From contig CAMLLI010000041.1 of NCBI GenBank assembly GCA_946480685.1, positions 1 through 12,008 on the forward strand: DNA of 12,008 nt, read 5' to 3'. Below are positions 6,362 to 12,008 of the stretch, in pieces; position 1 is the stretch's first letter, and every line of letters begins with the position of its first letter. The notes beneath the pieces were generated by a model that was not told where the DNA came from, ran no database searches, and worked only from the letters and a program-made list of their open reading frames with translations. A program made the position numbers and the translations under genes. This stretch comes from an uncultured Flammeovirgaceae bacterium. Its GTDB lineage: Bacteria > Bacteroidota > Bacteroidia > Cytophagales > Cyclobacteriaceae.

Positions 6362-7744
6362 ATGAAAAAATTCTTCCGGTACCTCGGTATCAGCTTGCTG
6401 GTTATCATCATCCTGGCAGTCTCCTATATATTAATTTTCTTTCCACCAATCATGACAGGCATGGCTGCCAAAACCATGTGCTCGTGCGTGTATGTTACCG
6501 GCCGAACACCGGAGAGTGTAGTACGCGAAGAGTTCCAGGTATTCCCGGGGATGCCATCGCTGCCCTATACGGTAGATCGAGCCGATTCCTCTGTATCGGT
6601 ATCGATGTTGTGGAAGACCAGTAAAGCTATATATCGCGAACGACTGGGATGCACGCTGATCGCAGAACAGGGCGAAGATATAGTGCGCAGCCAGCAAATC
6701 GTACGGCCTCCGCTATCGCCTATAAACCAGGACTCACTCGCCTGGCCGATGGGAAATATAATCCGGGACACAACATTCAGCGGAGTTAATTACCAAAAAG
6801 TAAAAGAGGTCGTTAACGCTGCCTTTACCGATGTTGATCCGGAGAACCCGATCTATACCCACGGTGTAGCAGTGGTATATAACGGACATATACTTGCCGA
6901 GCAATACGCTGAGGGATATAGCTATACCAGCCGCATGATGGGTTGGTCGATGACCAAGAGTATAACCAATGCGCTGGTGGGTATATTGGTGAAAGAAGGT
7001 AAACTGAAAATAGAAGAACCTGCACCTGTCCCCGAATGGAAAAATGACGAGCGCAGTAAAATTACCCTCAACAATTTACTCCAGGCCAGCAGCGGACTCG
7101 ACTGGTCTGAATCATACTTCTCTCCTACCGGTTCGTTTCACCAGATGTTTATCAAGAGCGATGATAAAGCTGCGTTCGCTGCCTCTCAAAAACTGAAGCA
7201 TGAACCGGGCAAACACTTTCAATATTCCAGCGGAACTACAAATATACTCTCGCGCATGATCCGGCAAACCGTTGGCGATCGTGATTACTACCAGTTTCCC
7301 TATAAAGAACTCTTTCATAAAATCGGTATGAACACTGCCATTATAGAGCCCGATGCATCGGGTACATTTGTAGCGAGTTCTTACTCCTTTGCATCGGCCC
7401 GCGACTGGGCGCGCTTCGGCATGCTATATCTGAATGATGGTATATGGAATGGCGAACGTATACTTCCCAAAGGCTGGGTGAAGTATTCAACAACACCAGC
7501 GCCTGCGGCACCACTCCGTCAATACGGAGCACAGATATGGTTGAATCTTGGAGCCGTTGATAATCCGTCATTAGTAGAATATCCGGGCTTACCCAACGAA
7601 GCTATAGTGTTCGATGGCTTCGAGCGGAACTTCGTAGTAATTATACCTTCGAAGAAACTTGTTATTGTACGCCTCGGTGTAACACACAATAAAAACTTTA
7701 GCCTGGCCAATTTGGTGAACGGAGTGATTGAAGCGCTTCCATGA
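6362..7744 (+). CDS. Membrane-anchored serine hydrolase, beta-lactamase/class C-like family
   Basis: A 460-residue protein of the beta-lactamase-related serine hydrolase family (class C, esterase and 6-aminohexanoate-dimer-hydrolase relatives). The ATG at 6362 is chosen over the TTG six bases upstream. An N-terminal hydrophobic anchor (about 6-28) is followed by the segment CSCVYVTGR, which I associate with Bacteroidota serine hydrolases. The catalytic SxxK is S-M-T-K within GWSMTKS (S196, K199). The second motif is Y-S-S (Y288, in FQYSSGTTNILSRM), the Y-x-S variant of Y-x-N. Near the C-terminus, DGFERNFVVIIPSKKLVIVRLG replaces the usual G-x-x-G-Q stretch, so the third motif is atypical. The active site is predicted to face the periplasm. 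The substrate could be a peptide, ester or amide; antibiotic resistance is not implied. Confidence 0.9.
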   Translation: MKKFFRYLGISLLVIIILAVSYILIFFPPIMTGMAAKTMCSCVYVTGRTPESVVREEFQVFPGMPSLPYTVDRADSSVSVSMLWKTSKAIYRERLGCTLIAEQGEDIVRSQQIVRPPLSPINQDSLAWPMGNIIRDTTFSGVNYQKVKEVVNAAFTDVDPENPIYTHGVAVVYNGHILAEQYAEGYSYTSRMMGWSMTKSITNALVGILVKEGKLKIEEPAPVPEWKNDERSKITLNNLLQASSGLDWSESYFSPTGSFHQMFIKSDDKAAFAASQKLKHEPGKHFQYSSGTTNILSRMIRQTVGDRDYYQFPYKELFHKIGMNTAIIEPDASGTFVASSYSFASARDWARFGMLYLNDGIWNGERILPKGWVKYSTTPAPAAPLRQYGAQIWLNLGAVDNPSLVEYPGLPNEAIVFDGFERNFVVIIPSKKLVIVRLGVTHNKNFSLANLVNGVIEALP

Positions 7745-7831
7745 TTCGCCAACCGTATACCTCAATACTGAAAGCAAACAGTTGACGTTAGTATAATCTA
7801 TTAAACAATTTGACCTATACCCACCCTCACT

Positions 7832-8500
7832 ATGAAATATGTATTGATAACATCTCTCTCAATCGGGTTGATTGCCTGCACGCATCAACCAAAGGAACGG
7901 CCGGCCAAGTCCACAAATGAAGGCAACCAGATTCTTGAATCATTCTACAAGAAGACCAATGATACAATTGTATTTAAAAGAATTCTCACAGATGGAACAA
8001 CTTCAAAAATTCAATCAGGCTATATATTTCTTGATGATGATGCTTTAACGCATCAAAACTTCAGCTCCGTTCAACAACTTCCCAATGCCGCTACTATTCT
8101 CGACTCGCTGCGAACTCAGTTTAAAGCCGATGGGTTCGCTGAAAGAATATTTAAAGACAGGGATGTGATGTTTATACAGATTATGCCAGACTCCACTATG
8201 AACGAAAACGATGTTTCGGGATTTATAAACTTACGACATGATATCGAAGAGAAAATTGACGAAAAACTTAAAACCAGCAACCTGGGTGAATGGTTTGCCG
8301 GTGACATGGGTGCCGGAGCGAATATGCTTTTCTTTGTTGACGATTGGAACGCGTCAATGGAAATAGTAATGGAAGTATTAAAAGAAGAAAAACTCCTGGA
8401 TCGTGTACTGATTACAAAACGAATCGCGACAGCAAAAGATGAATGGAACTATGAAATTGTATACCCAACAGAATACCAGGGTATTTTTAATGAGATATAG
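7832..8500 (+). CDS. Predicted lipoprotein, unknown function
   Basis: A 222-residue protein with a lipoprotein signal: K2, a hydrophobic stretch and lipobox L-I-A-C with C16 as the lipidated cysteine. A Lys/Pro/Ser/Thr-rich linker (about 17-32) leads to a globular domain with mixed alpha/beta patterns. The most distinctive segments are EWFAGDMGAGANMLFFVDDW (about 153-172), then VLITKRIATAKDEWNYEIVYP. I do not recognise the family. The gly-rich, acidic C-terminal region resembles small single-domain proteins such as immunity-type proteins, but this is only an impression. It heads a probable operon with the two membrane genes that follow (28-base gap to the next). Base composition is clearly more AT-rich than in the genes on either side, which suggests transfer. 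Confidence 0.72.
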   Translation: MKYVLITSLSIGLIACTHQPKERPAKSTNEGNQILESFYKKTNDTIVFKRILTDGTTSKIQSGYIFLDDDALTHQNFSSVQQLPNAATILDSLRTQFKADGFAERIFKDRDVMFIQIMPDSTMNENDVSGFINLRHDIEEKIDEKLKTSNLGEWFAGDMGAGANMLFFVDDWNASMEIVMEVLKEEKLLDRVLITKRIATAKDEWNYEIVYPTEYQGIFNEI

Positions 8501-8528
8501 TAAATATTAGATTTATAGGCATACCTCC

Positions 8529-9065
8529 ATGAAAGCGTTTTTCATAAAATATAAAGGTCTTATACTCTCCTGGTTAATTTTGGTCAGTATATTATTCATC
8601 TTCGTTCCAGGACAAAAGGCAAATTACCTGCAAGCCGACATCGCCAGTTTTGAAGATAAATATTTCGTACCCGTTTTATTTTGGCTGTGGACTGTTATTA
8701 GTATAGTCACGCTTGTTCTTGTAATCATAAATACAAAATCTATTAAAGACTCAGTAGCGTTTGTATGTATTTCCTTCATAATTGCGTTTTCTTTGTTAAT
8801 CTTCAAAGACGTACTGCTTAGTGGAGCTTTGTTCGTTAACAAACTATACAAAAGGGACACCGCACAAAAAGTATATAAAGTCGTTGACATCGTTGGAGAA
8901 AAACAAGGCGAAATCAATCTTTTACTCATCGATGTAGCAAACCAAACGGTGGCTTATGACGAAAAATTAAAAAGAGAACTATATCACTCTGAACTTAAGC
9001 GGAATGATACCGTAAGACTCCCGGTTAATATTGGAATTTTAGGGATAGCATTTCCAAATGAATGA
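8529..9065 (+). CDS. Small membrane protein with three TM helices, unknown function
   Basis: A 178-residue protein. Hydrophobic segments lie at about 9-27 (GLILSWLILVSILFIFV), 46-67 and 75-98. A C-terminal soluble domain of about 70 residues (KVYKVVDIVGEK...) has alternating beta-type hydrophobicity and ends in RLPVNIGILGIAF. No catalytic motif is visible and I do not recognise the family. The gene lies 28 bases after the lipoprotein gene. Its stop TGA (9063-9065) overlaps an ATG in an ATGA arrangement, typical of translational coupling. The layout of three TM helices plus a small C-terminal domain is shared with the protein at 9160, so the two may be partners. AT-rich, as in the rest of this cassette. 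Confidence 0.7.
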   Translation: MKAFFIKYKGLILSWLILVSILFIFVPGQKANYLQADIASFEDKYFVPVLFWLWTVISIVTLVLVIINTKSIKDSVAFVCISFIIAFSLLIFKDVLLSGALFVNKLYKRDTAQKVYKVVDIVGEKQGEINLLLIDVANQTVAYDEKLKRELYHSELKRNDTVRLPVNIGILGIAFPNE

Positions 9066-9166
9066 AGGCAGAAGATGATTGGGATCAGGGAATAATCAAA
9101 CGCGCATTCAGAGTTGCAGATTATTTCTCCATAAAAATTCACATTACTATAACATCGAAATGCTAA
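9062..9166 (+). CDS. Possible 34-codon bridging ORF
   Basis: An ATG at 9062 overlaps the stop of the preceding gene (ATGA) and opens a 34-codon frame starting MKAEDDWDQGIIKRAF. Its TAA (9164-9166) overlaps the ATG of the next gene (ATGCTAA). The product would be soluble and charged at its N-terminal end. The double overlap would chain translation across three reading frames. It may instead be a chance frame or the remnant of a gene; length alone cannot decide. Confidence 0.3.
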   Translation: MKAEDDWDQGIIKRAFRVADYFSIKIHITITSKC

Positions 9167-9690
9167 ACCTTCAAAAGATTACACGAATTCATTTCTACCT
9201 GCTCGGAATATTACTTTTCAATTTGGCGTTTAGAGGAATAACGGGACTTGGACTTAATTATACCCTGATAGTTTTAATGAAGGGTATTCTTTACCTGACA
9301 GGTATTTTTCTGTTTTTTAAAAATCTGAGACCTTTCAAGATGATTGCCTCATACTTTTCGCTCTACGTTTTGACGCCAATCATTGTAGTTATATTTTACT
9401 TTGTAGGCGGTATATTTCTGGGACTTTTGTCTTCGATGGCCTTAGCACCAATTATGCCCATTGAATCTGAATACAATGACGGTAATGTAAAGATTTATTC
9501 TGAATTCAATGGTTTTCTCGGACCATGCTGTCGCTACTACGCTTTACAAAACAGACTATATCTATTCGAACAGACCAAGGGGAATATACATATAGGCAAA
9601 AGAATTAATTTTAAAGAAGCCAAGATTACATTGGAGCGTGATTCCGTGTTTATTCATACCGACACAGTTTACAGAGTAAAACTGAACTAA
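9160..9690 (+). CDS. Small membrane protein with soluble C-terminal domain, unknown function
   Basis: A 176-residue protein using the ATG at 9160. An upstream TTG (9079) would add 27 polar residues ahead of the first membrane segment, which look non-native. Hydrophobic segments lie at about 11-28, 33-54 and 64-97 (the last may be one long or two short helices). The C-terminal domain (about 100-176) is beta-rich and includes the Cys pair in GFLGPCCRYYALQNRLYLFE. I do not recognise the family. It is the last gene of the AT-rich cassette and ends convergently with the oxidoreductase gene 31 bases away. The shared plan with the protein at 8529 hints at a two-component membrane complex, perhaps with the lipoprotein; this is inference. 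Confidence 0.68.
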   Translation: MLNLQKITRIHFYLLGILLFNLAFRGITGLGLNYTLIVLMKGILYLTGIFLFFKNLRPFKMIASYFSLYVLTPIIVVIFYFVGGIFLGLLSSMALAPIMPIESEYNDGNVKIYSEFNGFLGPCCRYYALQNRLYLFEQTKGNIHIGKRINFKEAKITLERDSVFIHTDTVYRVKLN

Positions 9691-9718
9691 TCTGATCACA
9701 TTATTTTTTATCATCAGA
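9691..9718. terminator. Weak inverted repeat between convergent genes
   Basis: TCTGAT (9691-9696) and ATCAGA (9713-9718) can pair into a 6-bp stem whose loop holds a T-rich tract. It fills the whole gap between a plus-strand and a minus-strand gene that end toward each other. The position suits a two-way terminator, but the stem is short and the T run lies in the loop, so the call is tentative. Confidence 0.25.
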
Positions 9719-9721
9719 AAT

Positions 9722-10711
9722 TCAATCCACACTATACTTTATCCCCACAATCTTCCTCACACGATCAAGTGTCTCCATCAACTCCAACGTATCCTGATGT
9801 GCCATCACGGGGCTTTCGGTTAATCCTTTGCGAAGACACTCGCCTACGTGGCGCGCTTCGAATTGATAGCCGTAGCCTTCTTCACGATATACTTCTACAG
9901 GCGTTGGTGCATCTTTACCCATGGCTATCTCCACTATACCGATAGCATTATGAAAACGGTTCTTCATCAGTATACGTCCCTCTGTTCCGGCAATCACGGC
10001 CTCCACCGGTGTATGCGCCTGTATCGTTGATGATAAGGCTGCTATAGCACCGTTTGAAAATTTCATCAACATGCCGCACTGTTCATCTACACCGGTTACG
10101 CCTGGGGTGATGGTGGCTTGTATATCTACCGGTTTACCTAAGAGTGACTGCGCAAGGAACACCGGATATATACCGATGTCCAATAGCGAACCTCCCCCCA
10201 GAGCAGGATCGATCAAACGTTGTGGCATGGGTTCACCCGGATTAAATCCAAAGTCAGCTTGTATCCAGCGGATCGGTCCGAGTACACCAGACTGTATAAT
10301 TTCTGTCACCTTTTTATACTGTGGTAGAAATTTAGTCCAGAATGCTTCCATGATAAAGACCTTTTGCTTTCGTGCGAGGTCGATCATCTCCGCAGCCTGT
10401 TTACTGTTCAGCGCAAATGCTTTTTCACACAACACGGCTTTACCATGTTTCAGGCAGAGCAATGCATGCTCGTGATGCATACCGTGTGGTGTAGCGATAT
10501 AGATCACATCTACTTCACTATCGTTTACCAGGGCTTCGTATGTTGTATGGAAACGCGCTGCCTTATATTGCTCTGCAAACGCAGAAGCTTTCGCTTCATC
10601 GCGCGAAGCTACCGCGGCAAGTGTAGCATCTTCAATCAGCTTCAGATCATTGGCAAATTTGTTGGCGATCTTTCCGCAGCCCAGAATTCCCCACCGGATT
10701 ATTTGAGACAT
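9722..10711 (-). CDS. Gfo/Idh/MocA family NAD(P)-dependent oxidoreductase
   Basis: A cytoplasmic dehydrogenase of 329 residues from the ATG at 10711. The longer frame to 10768 would add 19 unlikely residues and overlap trmN6. The N-terminal Rossmann fold shows GILGCGKIANKFA (about 8-20), IATPHGMHHEHAL (about 72-84) and CEKAFALN (E96-K97, the E-K-P-type cofactor and substrate motif with Ala for Pro). EAFWTKFLPQ (about 122-131), then GGGSLLDIGIYP (about 172-183), lead into the C-terminal alpha/beta substrate domain. The EAFWTKFLP signature is typical of the branch containing dimeric dihydrodiol dehydrogenase and xylose dehydrogenases, so a sugar or diol substrate is likely but cannot be fixed. 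It is divergent from trmN6 with only 50 bases between start codons. Confidence 0.92.
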   Translation of the reverse strand: MSQIIRWGILGCGKIANKFANDLKLIEDATLAAVASRDEAKASAFAEQYKAARFHTTYEALVNDSEVDVIYIATPHGMHHEHALLCLKHGKAVLCEKAFALNSKQAAEMIDLARKQKVFIMEAFWTKFLPQYKKVTEIIQSGVLGPIRWIQADFGFNPGEPMPQRLIDPALGGGSLLDIGIYPVFLAQSLLGKPVDIQATITPGVTGVDEQCGMLMKFSNGAIAALSSTIQAHTPVEAVIAGTEGRILMKNRFHNAIGIVEIAMGKDAPTPVEVYREEGYGYQFEARHVGECLRKGLTESPVMAHQDTLELMETLDRVRKIVGIKYSVD

Positions 10712-10731
10712 ATATTTACCCTGTAAATTTG
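10702..10731 (+). promoter_or_regulatory. Bacteroidota-type promoter for trmN6
   Basis: TTTG (10702-10705), an 18-base spacer, then TAAATTTG (10724-10731) match the Bacteroidota -33/-7 consensus TTTG/TAnnTTTG in full, with acceptable spacing. The ATG of trmN6 lies 30 bases further on. The -33 element lies inside the first codons of the divergent oxidoreductase gene. This is the clearest promoter in the window. Confidence 0.65.
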
Positions 10732-10740
10732 TTGTTCGTG

Positions 10741-10769
10741 GTAAATTAAGAATATTGACGCATGGCAAA
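10741..10769 (-). promoter_or_regulatory. Possible divergent promoter for the oxidoreductase
   Basis: On the minus strand TTTG (10769 to 10766), a 17-base spacer and TAATTTAC (10748 to 10741) resemble the Bacteroidota promoter, with two mismatches at the end of the -7 element. The -33 overlaps the first codons of trmN6, mirroring the trmN6 promoter. The ATG at 10711 follows about 30 bases downstream. Confidence 0.4.
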
Positions 10770-11481
10770 AAGCGGTACGCATTTTCACTTCAAACAATTC
10801 TCGATAGCGCATGATCGATGCACGATGAAAGTGGGCACCGATGGTGTTCTGCTCGGAGCCTGGGCATCCATAGACAATGCCAAAGCCATTCTCGACATTG
10901 GCACTGGCTCGGGTGTTATTGCGTTGATGCTCGCACAACGTACACCTGCTGACGCGCTTATCCATGCCGTTGAACTCGAGCAAAGTGATGCACAGCAGGC
11001 CCAGGAAAATGTAGCGCACTCACCGTGGCCCGATAAGGTAAAGATATTCCCTTCGGCCATTCAGCAATTTGCCGGTGAATCCCTATACGATCTTATTGTC
11101 TCAAACCCGCCTTACTTCATCAACAGCCAGGAACCTCCGGATAAAAGAAGACTGCAAACCCGTCATACGGTGATGTTGAGCTTTGCAGAATTACTCAGTG
11201 CCGTTACGCGCCTGCTTAAACCCGAGGGTACGTTCCAAGTTATACTTCCCTATACCGAAGGACTCCAGTTCATCGACTTGGCATCGCAACATAATTTATA
11301 TTGCAGTCGCCAGTGGAGTTTCCGCACACGCGCCACGAAACCTGTTGAACGCTTGCTGCTGGCGTTTGCCCGTATACCGGCCGGAAACCGCGATACGGGC
11401 GAAGTTCTGCTATACAGCCACAATACCGTATGGGATGATTCATACACAAACCTGACGCGTGATTTTTACCTGAATATGTAG
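10762..11481 (+). CDS. trmN6: tRNA1(Val) (adenine(37)-N6)-methyltransferase TrmN6
   Basis: A 239-residue S-adenosylmethionine-dependent enzyme of the TrmN6 (YfiC) family, which methylates N6 of A37 in tRNA1(Val). The N-terminal signature HFKQFSIAHDRCTMKVGTDG, followed by VLLGAW, is characteristic. The SAM-binding motif I is ILDIGTGSGVIALML (about 43-57), with the acidic residue of motif II in HAVELEQ (about 68-74). The catalytic motif of N6-adenine methyltransferases, N-P-P-Y, is present as SNPPYF (N115-Y118). Length is normal for the family. The start ATG at 10762 is supported by the conserved N-terminus and by a well-matched promoter just upstream. It is divergent from the oxidoreductase gene and is followed by a T9 run and an inverted repeat before the next gene. 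Confidence 0.95.
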   Translation: MAKSGTHFHFKQFSIAHDRCTMKVGTDGVLLGAWASIDNAKAILDIGTGSGVIALMLAQRTPADALIHAVELEQSDAQQAQENVAHSPWPDKVKIFPSAIQQFAGESLYDLIVSNPPYFINSQEPPDKRRLQTRHTVMLSFAELLSAVTRLLKPEGTFQVILPYTEGLQFIDLASQHNLYCSRQWSFRTRATKPVERLLLAFARIPAGNRDTGEVLLYSHNTVWDDSYTNLTRDFYLNM

Positions 11482-11497
11482 CCGGCACAAGGCCCGA

Positions 11498-11506
11498 TTT
11501 TTTTTT
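11498..11506 (+). terminator. T9 run after trmN6, possible terminator
   Basis: Nine T residues begin 17 bases after the trmN6 stop. The preceding GC-rich bases (11482-11496) allow only a 3-bp stem (CGG/CCG), so an intrinsic terminator is possible but poorly supported. Confidence 0.25.
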
Positions 11507-11518
11507 CTTTATCTTACC

Positions 11519-11550
11519 ATACTGTTTCAACGTTTAAGACAAAACAGTAT
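11519..11550. promoter_or_regulatory. Perfect 9-bp inverted repeat upstream of the YceI gene
   Basis: ATACTGTTT (11519-11527) and AAACAGTAT (11542-11550) are exact reverse complements separated by 14 bases. They sit 38 bases ahead of the YceI start. No T run follows the stem on either strand, so a binding site for a dimeric regulator or an mRNA leader hairpin fits better than a terminator. No clean TAnnTTTG element is visible for this gene. Confidence 0.5.
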
Positions 11551-11587
11551 CCGTTTTCATTTATATACGTACTATAGAAGACCCTCT

Positions 11588-12008
11588 ATGAGAAGTATAC
11601 ATCTTTTACTGGCCCTGCTGGTATTGCCGGCAGTTGCTGTGGCACAAACCGTGTGGACAATCGACAAACCTCACACGCGCATTGGCTTTAGCGTGGCGCA
11701 CATGGTTGTTTCTGAAACCGAAGGAAATTTTACGGACTTTGATGGAAAGGTAACGACCAAGGCTGCCGACTTTAACGGAGCCAACGTAGAGTTTACCGCG
11801 CGCACTGCATCGGTTTATACCGGCGATGAAAAACGCGACATGCACTTACGAGGCGATGAGTTCTTTGACGCTGAAAAATTTCCGGAGATGAAATTCAAAG
11901 GCGATCTCGTGAAAGAGGGAACGCGTTATATACTGAAGGGCAACCTTACGCTGCGCGATGTTACGCAGCCGGTAACATTCCAGGTAGTATATGGAGGAAC
12001 AGTAAAAG
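11588..12008 (+). CDS. YceI-family secreted protein, 3' end cut by window edge
   Basis: The first 140 codons of a YceI-like protein; the gene continues past the right edge. A signal peptide (MRSIHLLLALLVLPAVAVAQ, likely cut after AVA) is followed by the lipocalin-like YceI beta-barrel: VWTIDKPHTRIGFSVAHMVVSE (the conserved D-x-x-H-S/T start), GNFTDFDGKV, then DEKRDMHLRGDEFFDAEKFPEMKF (the R-D-x-H-L-x-x-x-x-F-F-D signature) and LTLRDVTQPV. Family members bind isoprenoid-type lipids in the periplasm; some respond to high pH or osmotic stress. The ligand here is unknown. The ATG at 11588 is supported by the signal peptide. An inverted repeat lies upstream and could regulate it. Confidence 0.93.
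   Translation, partial: MRSIHLLLALLVLPAVAVAQTVWTIDKPHTRIGFSVAHMVVSETEGNFTDFDGKVTTKAADFNGANVEFTARTASVYTGDEKRDMHLRGDEFFDAEKFPEMKFKGDLVKEGTRYILKGNLTLRDVTQPVTFQVVYGGTVK

Noticed and set aside
6362..7744. Antibiotic-resistance beta-lactamase
   Set aside because: The catalytic pair is shared by many esterases and peptidases, the protein is membrane-anchored and longer than class C enzymes, and the third motif differs; only the broad family can be stated.
7781..7797. TTGACG plus TATAAT as an E. coli-type promoter for the lipoprotein gene
   Set aside because: The two elements are only a few bases apart, far from the needed 16-18 base spacing, and this promoter type is not used in Bacteroidota.
9079..9159. 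TTG-started N-terminal extension of the second membrane protein
   Set aside because: It adds a polar, non-conserved-looking stretch before the first hydrophobic segment; the ATG at 9160 is a better start and overlaps the preceding small ORF.
10712..10768. Longer N-terminus of the oxidoreductase
   Set aside because: The extra 19 residues do not belong to the Rossmann fold, would overlap the trmN6 start and would lie upstream of the likely promoter; the ATG at 10711 begins the conserved sequence directly.

Overview
The window reads as a chromosomal segment of a Bacteroidota bacterium, most likely a Cytophagales- or Chitinophagales-type lineage. The signs are promoters of the Bacteroidota form (TTTG, then TAnnTTTG), A/T-rich leaders with no clear Shine-Dalgarno, a DUF2400/TIGR02757 gene, an ECF sigma/anti-sigma operon with a DUF4097 protein, and a serine hydrolase of a type I associate with this phylum. 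The genus cannot be fixed from the sequence. The tetramer TATA is strikingly common in genes and spacers, in all reading frames.

Left part (1-2545, all minus strand): an apparent three-gene operon encodes an ECF sigma factor (TTG start), a membrane anti-sigma-like protein with a periplasmic HEAT-like domain, and a secreted DUF4097 protein rich in NG turns. It is bracketed by two arrays of degenerate 7-bp repeats. One overlaps the 3' end of the sigma gene. The other is an inverted pair just past the stop of the last gene. Divergent from this operon, 2726-4636 (+) encodes an orphan CHASE3-PAS histidine kinase with no response regulator beside it. Together the two sides form a signalling neighbourhood.

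Middle (4637-7744): an AT-rich hairpin separates the kinase from a convergent gene (minus) for a small signal-peptide/coiled-coil/one-TM protein typical of Bacteroidota. Next comes a DUF2400/TIGR02757 protein (minus) whose C-terminal D-L-H-V-x-R-V motif resembles the catalytic segment of HhH-GPD DNA glycosylases. Divergent from it is a membrane-anchored serine beta-lactamase-like hydrolase (+).

An AT-richer block (about 7832-9690, +) holds a lipoprotein and two small three-TM proteins, all unrecognised. A possible 34-codon ORF bridges the two membrane genes through start/stop overlaps. Composition and lack of recognisable families suggest an accessory cassette.

Right part (9691-12008): a Gfo/Idh/MocA oxidoreductase (minus) and trmN6, a tRNA1(Val) A37 N6-methyltransferase (+), are transcribed divergently from a compact region with interlocking Bacteroidota-type promoters. 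A YceI-family secreted protein (+) runs off the right edge and is preceded by a perfect 9-bp inverted repeat. I saw no rRNA, tRNA, CRISPR array, transposase or phage gene. No gene-free stretch exceeds 300 bases.
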